Assembly (NCBI GenBank): GCA_958417225.1
Contig: CATZCM010000003.1
Span: 21,045-85,044 of the forward strand
Length of the DNA: 64,000 nucleotides
Direction: 5' to 3'
From: an uncultured Eubacteriales bacterium
GTDB lineage: Bacteria; Bacillota; Clostridia; Oscillospirales; Acutalibacteraceae
How positions within the stretch are numbered: the first letter of the stretch is position 1; every line of letters begins with the position of its first letter. Shown here piece after piece: positions 54,977 to 62,704 of the stretch. Under the pieces are notes generated by a model, which did not search any database, was not told the DNA's origin, and saw nothing but the letters and a program-made list of their open reading frames with translations. The position numbers were made by a program, and so were the translations under genes.

Positions 54977-55471
54977 ATGAAAACAATAAAATTTACAAAA
55001 AGAATATCAAGTTTACTACTAACAGTTGCCATGGTCTTTTTATGTTGTACTCACACGTCATTCGCCGGGGAAAGCACCACTACATCATCATCCGGTGATA
55101 GTGTGGAAATAACTATAGTAGACGGCGGCGAAAGTAACACCAAAATTGCAAGTGAAACTGTCCCTGTAGAAGAGCTTAACAAAAACTGCATGTCTCAAAT
55201 TTCAAGTGGTGCTTTAAAATCAATTGAAATAAGTGGAATCGTGCTAAAAGCATTTGGAACTATAACAGTTTACGGTGGTGCCGCCAAATTATTCAGCGAT
55301 GTATTTTATCCGGAAGGTCGCACATATTTTATAATAGGTGGTATGCTTTTAGGAATTTTGAGTCCTGTAGCTCGCAACATATACAAACAGCTCAACAAAA
55401 CTCAAAAAGAAGCTTTGAGAAAAGTAGTAGAAAGCATCATAACATCACAAGTTGCACCTAAACTCTTATAA
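54977..55471 (+). CDS. Secreted protein of unknown function, 164 aa
   Basis: Start ATG follows GAGGAGGAAA. The first 31 residues form a signal peptide: a basic start (KTIKFTKR), a hydrophobic core, and a likely cut after SFA. A Ser/Thr-rich acidic linker follows (residues about 31-65). Then come two hydrophobic, glycine-rich segments (about 80-102 and 114-132, each able to span a membrane) and a basic amphipathic end (KQLNKTQKEALRKVVESI). I do not recognise a family. The strong promoter and downstream hairpin mark it as a single-gene unit. A pore-forming or envelope-stress role would be speculation. Confidence 0.85.
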   Translation: MKTIKFTKRISSLLLTVAMVFLCCTHTSFAGESTTTSSSGDSVEITIVDGGESNTKIASETVPVEELNKNCMSQISSGALKSIEISGIVLKAFGTITVYGGAAKLFSDVFYPEGRTYFIIGGMLLGILSPVARNIYKQLNKTQKEALRKVVESIITSQVAPKLL

Positions 55472-55539
55472 GAAACTCTAATTCACCATACACTTAAAAA
55501 GTACAGACCAAATGATCCCCATTAAATAAACTTTTGTTT

Positions 55540-55574
55540 ACTTGCGAATTTGAGTAAATCTCACTTTCGCAAGT
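55540..55574 (+). terminator. Terminator-like hairpin after the secreted-protein gene
   Basis: ACTTGCGAA and TTCGCAAGT pair, with an inner TGAG/CTCA pairing, followed by TTCTCAT; 70 bases after the stop codon. Confidence 0.7.
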
Positions 55575-55695
55575 TTCTCATATACAAACACCTCCACCCT
55601 ATTTAACAAACAAATATACAAATGTCTACATCTATTTTCTTACACAATAAAAATCGTAACAATTAATTTTTACAATCAAGTTTCATAAAATAAAA

Positions 55696-55733
55696 AACAC
55701 TATCGCGCACAAATCCAAATACGCAATAGTGTT
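55696..55733 (-). terminator. Terminator of the HPr-like gene
   Basis: AACACTATTGCG and CGCGATAGTGTT form a 12-base stem with one G-U pair; TTTTATTTT follows on the minus strand. Confidence 0.85.
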
Positions 55734-55759
55734 CTTAAGTAAGTAAATATATATTTATT

Positions 55760-55990
55760 TCATCTACATAAAAAAGGTTCAATTTTTCTTTTGAAATCAT
55801 CACTGCATCCTTCGGGACATTCAACCACAATTTCCTTTGAAAGGTCCAAACTAAAAATCCCCATGATTGATCTACCGTTCACAACACAGTGTCCTGAATA
55901 AAGTATGATAGGGAACTCATATTGATTAGCTAAAAAAACAAATTTTTTTATTGTAGCCACATCGGAAAGCCTAATATGAGTAGAATACAT
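55760..55990 (-). CDS. HPr-like protein lacking the phosphocarrier histidine
   Basis: A 76-residue protein with the fold pattern of the PTS phosphocarrier HPr. The second half matches well: VNGRSIMGIFSLDL is the HPr segment containing the regulatory serine (Ser46 in B. subtilis HPr), followed by an acidic stretch and a C-terminal helix. The first half has no HARPA-type active site, so it cannot be a PEP-dependent phosphocarrier. Related His-less HPr-like proteins occur in Clostridia, and Bacillus Crh has the same logic (serine kept, histidine lost). Start taken as the ATG at 55990, 8 bases after GGGG; earlier GTG/ATG codons are too close to it. Divergent from the NifU-like operon. Confidence 0.8.
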   Translation of the reverse strand: MYSTHIRLSDVATIKKFVFLANQYEFPIILYSGHCVVNGRSIMGIFSLDLSKEIVVECPEGCSDDFKRKIEPFLCR

Positions 55991-56253
55991 AATCATCACC
56001 CCTTAAACATGAATCGACAAAATTGCATTGATTTTATTTTAGCATATAACTAAAACCTTGTCAAGATATTTTTTTCAAAAAACAAAATTTGTAATAAGTT
56101 CGTAAGACATTAACATTAAATTATTGGCTCTTATAATGCGTCTATATTTATAAGTATGAGTATAACATAAATATAGTGATTTGCAAAAATATCAAAAAGC
56201 AAAATAGAGTTTTATGACATTTGCTCGAATGAACATAACTTCAAAAAATGAAC

Positions 56254-56282
56254 TTGATATATGATAAAAAAGAGTTTATAAT
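56254..56282 (+). promoter_or_regulatory. Sigma-A promoter of the NifU-like/GGGtGRT operon
   Basis: TTGATA, 17 bp, perfect TATAAT on the plus strand, about 68 bases upstream of the first start codon. Confidence 0.8.
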
Positions 56283-56350
56283 AAGAAGGTATCTGTAAAA
56301 ACAAGATTTTTTTGTATTGATACATATTCAATCATGAAGGGAGTTTTACG

Positions 56351-57043
56351 ATGAAATATTCACAAGAAGTTGAGCGTATGTGTCCTGTAACAAAAGGGCC
56401 ATGCCACGGACCAGCACCAATACCTGAAGAAGGTAAATGGGTAAAATCATACGAGGTAAAAGACATATCTGGACTTTCTCATGGGGTCGGATGGTGTGCT
56501 CCTCAACAGGGGGCTTGCAAACTCACTCTAAATGTAAAAGACGGAATAGTTGAGGAAGCTTTAGTTGAAACTGTCGGATGCTCTGGAATGACTCATTCAG
56601 CAGCAATGGCAGCAGAAATTTTACCAGGAAAAACATTATTAGAGTGTTTAAACACAGACCTCGTGTGCGATGCAATTAATGTTGCAATGAGGGAAATCTT
56701 CAAGCAACTTGCATACGGAAGATCTCAAACCGCGTTCTCTGAAGGAGGGCTTCCTATCGGTGCTGCTCTTGAAGATCTTGGCAAGGGCTTATGCTCTCAA
56801 GTTGGTACCATGTTCAGCACTAAGGCAAAAGGTGTTCGTTACATGGAAATGGCAGAAGGTTACGTTACATCGCTTGCACTTGACGAAAACAACGAAGTTA
56901 TTGGATACCAATTCGTTAGAGTCGGAAAAATGCTCGAAGACATACGCCACGGAGTAGATCCAAAAGAAGCTTATACCAAAAACATAGGACAATACGGCCA
57001 CTACGATAATGCTGCCAAATATATCGATCCTAGAGAAGAATAA
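56351..57043 (+). CDS. NifU-like iron-sulfur scaffold-type protein
   Basis: A 230-residue protein with an N-terminal Cys-containing lead (CPVTKGPC, residues 11-18), then a NifU/IscU-like region (about 33-150). Cys49 and Cys56 occur in HGVGWCAPQQGACKL, Cys77 in ETVGCSGMTHSAAMAAE, and further Cys at 99, 106 and 148. The VGCSGMTHSA segment resembles the second cluster-ligand loop of IscU-type scaffolds. In many Clostridia such a gene directly precedes the GGGtGRT gene, as here (12-bp gap). It probably binds or passes an Fe-S cluster to its operon partner; direct evidence is lacking. AAGGGAG precedes the ATG. Confidence 0.82.
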   Translation: MKYSQEVERMCPVTKGPCHGPAPIPEEGKWVKSYEVKDISGLSHGVGWCAPQQGACKLTLNVKDGIVEEALVETVGCSGMTHSAAMAAEILPGKTLLECLNTDLVCDAINVAMREIFKQLAYGRSQTAFSEGGLPIGAALEDLGKGLCSQVGTMFSTKAKGVRYMEMAEGYVTSLALDENNEVIGYQFVRVGKMLEDIRHGVDPKEAYTKNIGQYGHYDNAAKYIDPREE

Positions 57044-57055
57044 GGAGGTGCTGTA

Positions 57056-58051
57056 ATGATTAGTTTTGAGGGAATAGAAAGACGTATTGACAAAATAAAT
57101 AAATGTTTAGCAGAGTATGGCATTAAAGACCTCGAAGAGGCAAGAAACATCTGTTTGGACAAAGGAATAGATGTGGATGCTATAGTAAAAGGAGTTCAAC
57201 CGATTGCCTTCGAAAATGCATCTTGGGCATATACAGTAGGTTGCGCAATTGCTATAAAGAAAAATATAAACAGTGCAGCTGAAGCAGCTGAAGCAATTGG
57301 AATCGGATTAGAATCATTTTGTATTCCAGGTTCCGTTGCCGCTTCAAGAAAAGTTGGACTAGGTCATGGAAATCTTGGCGCAAGACTCCTTAGTGAAGAA
57401 ACTGAATGTTTTGCATTTTTAGCAGGACATGAATCTTTTGCAGCTGCAGAAGGCGCTATCGGTATTGCACGCACCGCTAACAAGGCTAGAAAGAAACCGC
57501 TTCATGTTATATTAAATGGTCTTGGTAAAGACGCGGCTTACATTATTTCACGTATAAACGGTTTTACCTACGTCGAAACAGAATACGATTTCTTTACAGG
57601 TGAGCTCAAAATTGTAAGTGAAAGAGCTTTCTCAGATGGAGATCGTTCTGCAGTTAGGTGCTTCGGTGCAAACGACGTTCTTGAAGGAGTTGCAATTATG
57701 CAACACGAAGGTGTTGATGTATCAATCACAGGAAACTCAACAAACCCAACACGATTCCAACATCTCGTGGCGGGAACATACAAAAAATGGGCAATCGAAA
57801 ATAATAAGAAATACTTCTCAGTTGCTTCGGGTGGTGGTACTGGACGCACGCTTCATCCTGATAACATGGCAGCTGGCCCAGCTTCATATGGACTTACAGA
57901 TTCTATGGGGCGTATGCATGGCGATGCACAATTTGCAGGTTCATCCTCAGTACCGGCGCACGTCGAAATGATGGGACTCATCGGTATGGGCAATAATCCA
58001 ATGGTAGGTGCTACTGTTGCATGTGCAGTTGCCGTTTTTGAATCACTTTGA
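57056..58051 (+). CDS. GGGtGRT protein (unknown function)
   Basis: A 331-residue member of the GGGtGRT family (PF14057), named for its motif, seen here at residues 259-265 (SGGGTGRTLHPDNM). Other conserved-looking segments are QPIAFENASWAYTVGCAIA, GLGHGNLGARLL, LAGHESFAAAEGAIG and the Gly/Met-rich end MGLIGMGNNPMVGATVA. It has many Gly-rich turns, suggesting a nucleotide or cofactor fold. Start ATG follows AAGGAGGTG. It lies between the NifU-like gene and an ECF S-component, overlapping the latter by 3-4 bases, so the three are translated together. The biochemical activity is not known. Confidence 0.92.
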   Translation: MISFEGIERRIDKINKCLAEYGIKDLEEARNICLDKGIDVDAIVKGVQPIAFENASWAYTVGCAIAIKKNINSAAEAAEAIGIGLESFCIPGSVAASRKVGLGHGNLGARLLSEETECFAFLAGHESFAAAEGAIGIARTANKARKKPLHVILNGLGKDAAYIISRINGFTYVETEYDFFTGELKIVSERAFSDGDRSAVRCFGANDVLEGVAIMQHEGVDVSITGNSTNPTRFQHLVAGTYKKWAIENNKKYFSVASGGGTGRTLHPDNMAAGPASYGLTDSMGRMHGDAQFAGSSSVPAHVEMMGLIGMGNNPMVGATVACAVAVFESL

Positions 58052-58662
58052 AAAACACAGCTAAAATCGCTCAAGCAGGTGTTTTAACTGCATTAGCCTT
58101 TATGCTGACTTTATTTAAAATTCCAGTATGGTTTGCGCCACCCTTTTATAAACTGGATTTTAGCGAAGTAATTACACTATTTAGTGGATTTTTGTTAGGG
58201 CCCTTTTATGGGGCCTTAATTGAATTTTTGAAAATATTCCTTAAAATAATTCTACGTGGAACTGCTACTGTTGGAATAGGAGAATTTGCTGATTTCATTA
58301 TTGGATGCTCTCTCATTTTACCAAGTGCAATCTTTTTCAAAAATCAAAGCAAATATAATTTATTACGAAAAAATGATTTTAAATCGATAATACATGCAAT
58401 GTGCATCGGCACATCATCAATGATTATTACTGCCGTATTATTAAATGGTTTTTTGGTTTTGCCATTTTACTGCCACTTTGCAAAAGTTAACATAGAACAC
58501 GTAGTGCATATAACAAGCAAAGTTAACCCACTAGTTCATGATCAGCTTTCATTCGCACTCTTTGCAGTTTTGCCATTTAACCTGTTAAAAGGAATCTTAT
58601 CGTCCATTTTATGTTTTTTGCTTTATAAAAACCTCCTCAACATTTCTTGGCTCAAAATATGA
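58048..58662 (+). CDS. ECF transporter S-component (vitamin-type substrate binder)
   Basis: A 204-residue membrane protein with about six helices. The N-terminal TAKIAQAGVLTALAFML and KLDFSEVITLFSGFLLGPFYGALIEFLKI segments are typical of energy-coupling-factor S-components of the RibU/FolT-like families, which bind a vitamin and use a shared EcfAAT module located elsewhere. Start is a TTG overlapping the GGGtGRT stop, with no ribosome site of its own, so it depends on coupling. Its substrate cannot be read; linkage to Fe-S and SAM genes suggests a cofactor or its precursor. Confidence 0.85.
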   Translation: MKNTAKIAQAGVLTALAFMLTLFKIPVWFAPPFYKLDFSEVITLFSGFLLGPFYGALIEFLKIFLKIILRGTATVGIGEFADFIIGCSLILPSAIFFKNQSKYNLLRKNDFKSIIHAMCIGTSSMIITAVLLNGFLVLPFYCHFAKVNIEHVVHITSKVNPLVHDQLSFALFAVLPFNLLKGILSSILCFLLYKNLLNISWLKI

Positions 58663-58702
58663 AATTATAATTTATGTAAATTAAAGTTCGCGAAAGGAGA
58701 AA

Positions 58703-58732
58703 ATGTTGCTAAAGACGCAACATATAAAATAA
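58703..58732 (+). promoter_or_regulatory. Nine-codon leader frame before metK
   Basis: AAAGGAGA is followed at 58703 by ATG and nine sense codons (MLLKTQHIK), then TAA ending 2 bases before the metK ATG. The only good ribosome site in the region serves this frame, not metK. Confidence 0.5.
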
Positions 58733-58734
58733 AT

Positions 58735-59922
58735 ATGATAAAACATTATTTCACATCGGAATCAGTCACCGAAGGACACCCTGATAAAGTATGTGATCAG
58801 ATATCCGATGCAATACTTGACACGATTCTTACAAAGGACCCACAAGCACATGTTGCTTGTGAAACTACTGCCACTACAGGCATGGTACATATCATGGGAG
58901 AAATATCCACATCCTGTTACGTCGATATTCCAAAGGTCGCTCGCGACGTTTTGGTGGAAATAGGTTATGACTCCGCTAATTCCGGATTTAATGGCAATAC
59001 ATGCGCAGTTCTGTCATCAATTGATTCTCAATCCCCAGACATAGCAATGGGTGTAAATGAATCATTTGAATATAAATCTGGTGATACGGATGAGTACAAT
59101 AAAATTGGTGCGGGAGATCAAGGAATTATGTTTGGCTACGCCTGTGACGAAACCCCTGAATATATGCCACTTAGTATTTCTTTGGCACACAGTTTAGCTA
59201 AACGTCTCGCTCAAGTGCGTAAAGAAGAAATCGTACGTTACCTTCGTCCGGACGGAAAAACTCAAGTCACAATTGAATATCATGATGACAACCCAGTACG
59301 CGTGGATACAGTTGTCGTATCTACCCAACACGATGAATCAGTTACACTTGATACTATACGTCGCGACATTACTGAGCAAGTAATTAAATATGTGATACCA
59401 AGTAATTTAATTGATGAAAAAACAAAGATTTACGTAAATCCTACTGGTAGATTTGTAGTCGGAGGCCCCGTCGGTGACAGTGGCCTAACCGGTAGAAAAA
59501 TCATCGTTGACACATACGGCGGATATTCAAGACATGGAGGCGGAGCCTTCTCAGGAAAAGACCCTACTAAAGTCGATCGTTGCGCAACATATGCGGCAAG
59601 ATACGTAGCAAAAAATATGGTAGCTGCCCAAATAGCTAAAAAATGCGAAATTCAAATTGCATACGCTATTGGTGTTGCAAAACCTGTTTCAATAAGAGTG
59701 GACTCATTTGGAACTTCTAAGTTCGATGATGGTAAACTGGCTGAAGCTGTTCAAGAATTATTTGATTTGAGACCAGCTGCAATTATAGAAAAATTCGATC
59801 TACTAAAACCACAATACAAAAAACTTGCTGCATATGGACATATGGGCCGAGAGGATCTATCAGTTAAATGGGAAACACTTGATAAAGTAGATGAATTAAA
59901 AAAGTATTTTAATATAATTTAA
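58735..59922 (+). CDS. metK: S-adenosylmethionine synthase
   Basis: A 395-residue methionine adenosyltransferase making SAM from ATP and methionine. FTSESVTEGHPDKVCDQISDA is spread over the N-terminus (ATP-binding His), GAGDQGIMFGYA is the P-loop-like signature, and GGGAFSGKDPTKVDRCATY carries the catalytic lysine and aspartate. Length is normal. The ATG at 58735 puts FTSESVTEGHP five codons in, as in the family, but has no Shine-Dalgarno of its own; the site upstream serves a nine-codon leader frame. No SAM riboswitch was recognised. It follows the ECF gene on the same strand after 72 bp. Confidence 0.97.
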   Translation: MIKHYFTSESVTEGHPDKVCDQISDAILDTILTKDPQAHVACETTATTGMVHIMGEISTSCYVDIPKVARDVLVEIGYDSANSGFNGNTCAVLSSIDSQSPDIAMGVNESFEYKSGDTDEYNKIGAGDQGIMFGYACDETPEYMPLSISLAHSLAKRLAQVRKEEIVRYLRPDGKTQVTIEYHDDNPVRVDTVVVSTQHDESVTLDTIRRDITEQVIKYVIPSNLIDEKTKIYVNPTGRFVVGGPVGDSGLTGRKIIVDTYGGYSRHGGGAFSGKDPTKVDRCATYAARYVAKNMVAAQIAKKCEIQIAYAIGVAKPVSIRVDSFGTSKFDDGKLAEAVQELFDLRPAAIIEKFDLLKPQYKKLAAYGHMGREDLSVKWETLDKVDELKKYFNII

Positions 59923-59981
59923 CAACATACTTCAAAAACTAAATATGTACGTTGTACTATTCGTAAAGGGGTGAATATTGG

Positions 59982-60410
59982 ATGTATTGTTATTCGTGTG
60001 GAGCAAGAATAGACGCTGAAAATGTAAATTACTGCTACAATTGCTCCGCCAAAAGCATATGCAAATTCAATGAAGAAGATTTCAATGAATTATGGCGTGA
60101 ATCAGACGTTTTTTACAAAAACGCTAAACAGCTGTATGTTTCAAAAAATCGATACAGATATATTTTCGTCTTTGCTGCACTTTCAATTATCTCGATCGCA
60201 ATGCTCACTGTATTAATTAGCGATATGTTCGTATATGTCCAAACAGCAAATAATATGCTCAAAATAACTAATACCCCTACAGCTTTAATTGAACAAGCTT
60301 TTATGGATATTTGGTGTGCACTTGCATTAATAATCGTATCTTCAATTGTATTATTTATTTCCGTATGCTTTTTGTGCGCAATGTTTCGTGTCAAACGACA
60401 TCAAAAATAA
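59982..60410 (+). CDS. Zinc-ribbon membrane protein, unknown function
   Basis: A 142-residue protein. The first 30 residues contain CYSCGARIDAENVNYCYNCSAK, a two-CxxC zinc-ribbon of the kind found at the N-terminus of many Firmicutes membrane proteins. A charged linker with KFNEEDFNELW is followed by two membrane helices (about 60-82 and 108-133). The N-terminus is probably cytoplasmic. AAAGGGGTG precedes the ATG. No enzymatic domain is present; I cannot assign a function. Confidence 0.82.
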   Translation: MYCYSCGARIDAENVNYCYNCSAKSICKFNEEDFNELWRESDVFYKNAKQLYVSKNRYRYIFVFAALSIISIAMLTVLISDMFVYVQTANNMLKITNTPTALIEQAFMDIWCALALIIVSSIVLFISVCFLCAMFRVKRHQK

Positions 60411-60482
60411 ATGTGCTTTCAACTACAAAAAAATTACTATGATCTATCTTTTCAATATAAATTTAAATAAGTAAACAAATCT

Positions 60483-60520
60483 CAAAAGCCATGTGAAATT
60501 ATTACTTCATGTGGCTTTTG
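60483..60520 (+). terminator. Hairpin downstream of the zinc-ribbon protein gene
   Basis: CAAAAGCC...GAA and TTC...GGCTTTTG form a 15-bp stem with two G-U pairs and an 8-base loop, then AATTTTC. Confidence 0.75.
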
Positions 60521-60634
60521 AATTTTCACTCCTATACAATTCACGTGATTAGTAAATTGTTCTATATATGTATGTTATTTTTATGTATTTTTCATAATCA
60601 ATAACTTTATTTGAAATAAATTTATAAAAAACCA

Positions 60635-60663
60635 TTGACTTTTCGACTCAAATATGATAACAT
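60635..60663 (+). promoter_or_regulatory. Sigma-A promoter upstream of the broken lipoprotein gene
   Basis: TTGACT, 17 bp, TAACAT on the plus strand, about 85 bases before the TTG start. Confidence 0.7.
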
Positions 60664-60746
60664 AAAAGCGCCTATTAAAACTACATAAATCAAGTTGTAG
60701 CAAAAATCAAATTACACTCATGTCATGTATAAGGAGGTGATTAAGT

Positions 60747-61159
60747 TTGAAGAAAATTTTTTACGCCATAATCACATTTTCTGCTTGTGGAAAACAAAAT
60801 GCTTCCAAAATAACAGGAGAAACAGTCGACGTTGATTCATATACTGTATTATGCCCAACCTGATGGACTAGTAAAAAATATCAGGGGACTCCTGGGTTAT
60901 AATTCAAAAAACCGGAAATAGTTATGAATTAACAGCAACAGTGGACATTAAAACAACATCCGCACCTACGCTAAACAACAATGTAAAAGAGAAAGTATCT
61001 ATTAAAGCAGATAATGCCGAATGGAAAGGATACAAAGACAACGGCAATCTCGCTCTATTTAGCAAAGTAAATGGTACGAATTTTCTCGTAGCTACATCCA
61101 AGTGTGACCCAAATGACGCTGAATTAATCGCAATATTATCCAGCATAAAGACAAAATAA
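60747..61159 (+). pseudogene. Small lipoprotein-like gene, frameshifted
   Basis: A TTG start at 60747 follows a perfect AAGGAGGTGA. The N-terminus KKIFYAIITFSACGKQ looks like a short lipoprotein signal (FSAC as a weak lipobox). The frame stops at a TGA (60860-60862), with a second stop (TAA) soon after. Protein-like sequence continues in another frame from about 60895: WVIIQKTGNSYELTATVD, then AEWKGYKDNGNLALFSKV and NDAELIAILSSIKTK to a stop at 61159. The original protein would be about 137 residues. Perfect promoter and ribosome site suggest recent damage or a sequence error. Confidence 0.65.
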
Positions 61160-61222
61160 AATTTCACTTATATTTGCACATAAGCGTATAAAAATAAATC
61201 ATTCTTAAGGGGGTAAACATCC

Positions 61223-61660
61223 ATGGAAGAAATTAAAATTTCAAAAGGAGCAGGTTTTTTAAAAGTCGTTGGTATACTACTAGTTATCTTTGGAAGTATC
61301 GCAGTTATAATGTCTTTAATTTTAATAACTGGCGCAGCTGCTCTTATTGCAATAAATTTAGCTGCTGGAATAGAAACTAATTCATACGAATATTACGCCG
61401 GAACTATTGTTTACACTTTATCATCAATCGCTGAACTTGTCTGCGGTATTATAGGAATAAGAAACTGCAAAAAACCTGAAAAATCAACTAAATGTCTTGT
61501 TTGGGGTATAATCACAATAGTATTAGGTATTGCTGGTTCTGTTTTAATGTCCATCGCCGCAGCAACAAAAATTAATATAATTAATATATTATTTGTATCA
61601 GTATGCCCAACATTATTTATTATAGGAGCTATATTAAACAAAAAATCACTGTCTAAATAA
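61223..61660 (+). CDS. Four-helix membrane protein, unknown function
   Basis: A 145-residue protein with four strongly hydrophobic segments (about 13-45, 60-80, 90-112, 115-138) and a short charged N-terminus (EEIKISKGAG). The second loop has RNCKKPEKSTKC. AAGGGGGTAAACATCC precedes the ATG. It lies in a run of three small envelope-type genes (zinc-ribbon protein, broken lipoprotein, this one), all of unknown function and each apparently with its own start signals. Confidence 0.78.
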   Translation: MEEIKISKGAGFLKVVGILLVIFGSIAVIMSLILITGAAALIAINLAAGIETNSYEYYAGTIVYTLSSIAELVCGIIGIRNCKKPEKSTKCLVWGIITIVLGIAGSVLMSIAAATKINIINILFVSVCPTLFIIGAILNKKSLSK

Positions 61661-61707
61661 ATACAAAACATTTATATAAACATACGCTTTAATATGTGCA
61701 TATAATT

Positions 61708-61748
61708 AGCGAGCTATATTCATCGTAAAAACGATAAAATAGCTCGTT
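61708..61748 (+). terminator. Terminator after the four-helix protein gene
   Basis: AGCGAGCTAT and ATAGCTCGTT pair with an inner ATCGT/ACGAT stem, followed by ATTTTTAG. Confidence 0.8.
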
Positions 61749-61758
61749 ATTTTTAGTT

Positions 61759-62037
61759 GCGTTCAACCCACATTCTCAGATATAGGATTTTTTGTGGGCA
61801 CACGTAAAATGACAAAAAATAGTTCGCATTAGCAAGAAAGCATGAATTAAAATTATTTGCCCATTAGAGTAAAATGCATTTATATTGTTAGAATAACAAA
61901 AGTCACACGAAAAGAGCATTTAAGTAATGTTCTTCGATAAACTTAAGATGACGCTTTATTACCCGAATGAGGTTTAATTAACAAACTTTTTCTCGATATT
62001 TAATAGTGCCCAAAATTGAATAATGATCCTAAATTTT
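61759..62037. other. Gap without recognisable gene
   Basis: AT-rich, no frame with a ribosome site, no hairpin with a T-run noticed. It is downstream of both the plus-strand four-helix gene and the minus-strand 80-aa gene. Confidence 0.4.
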
Positions 62038-62280
62038 TCACATTATAGTACACTGTTGCGGTGAGGACGATGATGCTATCGATCTAGCATATGCATGTAC
62101 AGCTTTTGATGCCTCATTACAAAGAATGTTTCGCCCAGTGTTTTTACTAAGCCTTGATTGAACGGCTGCAAAACAAATTGAATATGAATTTTGAGGTAAT
62201 GGACAAGCAGCCAATTCATATTTATTTCCGATATTTCCAGTAGAACCAGATGGATTAGAAAAAGTTTTTAAAATTTTCAT
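62038..62280 (-). CDS. Orphan 80-aa small protein
   Basis: A short gene with a full set of signals: a promoter 23 bases upstream of an AAAGGAGTG ribosome site, and ATG at 62280. The frame extends three codons further but without a site. The protein starts KILKTFSNPSGSTGNIGNKY, has four cysteines (ACPLP, SICFAA, NILCNE, QQCTIM), is Ser/Ala/Asn-rich, and shows no membrane helix or signal peptide. The four Cys and the tail SSSSPQQCTIM are the only landmarks. I recognise no family; it may be a secreted-type peptide precursor or a lineage-specific small protein. Confidence 0.6.
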   Translation of the reverse strand: MKILKTFSNPSGSTGNIGNKYELAACPLPQNSYSICFAAVQSRLSKNTGRNILCNEASKAVHAYARSIASSSSPQQCTIM

Positions 62281-62302
62281 ATAAGTCACTCCTTTAAATT
62301 TT

Positions 62303-62331
62303 AGTATAATGACATATTCATTCTTTGTAAA
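62303..62331 (-). promoter_or_regulatory. Promoter of the orphan 80-aa gene
   Basis: TTTACA, 17 bp, TATACT on the minus strand directly upstream of the ribosome site. Confidence 0.75.
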
Positions 62332-62623
62332 TACTTTTTTTGGAAAAAAAGTAATTTTGGCAATCTGATTACTAATATTAAAATGGAACTTCTTAAATTA
62401 AGCTTTTTAGACTAGTTCCTATACCGAAGACATAAAGTAAAGGAAACTTACTTTTAAATCCACAGGCAAAACCGCATGCACTAACATTTCTTATTACACT
62501 AGCTAATGTTTTGCCTACAATATCCTTCAAACTCCACCTCACGATGAATTTCATTGTATTTGGTTAACATTTCTCCACTCCAAACCTATACAATACTTTT
62601 TCAACCAACACCGAGAAAATTCC
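62332..62623. other. Gap between orphan gene and intron 3' end
   Basis: No gene seen. On the minus strand this is the sequence immediately 3' of the group II intron, i.e. its downstream exon or insertion site. Confidence 0.35.
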
Positions 62624-62704
62624 AATCGAGTAGGAGGCTAACCATTAGTTGAGTAGCCAATCTCTCACATCACCGTGCGTACGGTTCCGTACACGGCGGT
62701 TCAA
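62624..62704 (-). ncRNA. Group II intron domains V and VI, 3' end
   Basis: On the minus strand, right after the reverse-transcriptase stop, GAACCGCCGTGTACGGAA pairs with CCGTACGCACGGTGATG as a domain V-type hairpin (62662-62702). A second hairpin with CTAACCATTAG-type arms and the ending CCTCCTACTCGAT follow. Both are characteristic of bacterial group II introns; the 3' splice end should be near 62624. Confidence 0.8.

Noticed and set aside
58600..58735. SAM (S-box) riboswitch before metK
   Set aside because: Only about 70 bases separate the genes and no S-box helices or terminator are visible.
62038..62280. Orphan 80-aa peptide as a substrate of the NHLP-type exporter
   Set aside because: It lies 24 kb away with its own promoter and has no Gly-Gly leader, so nothing ties it to the exporter.
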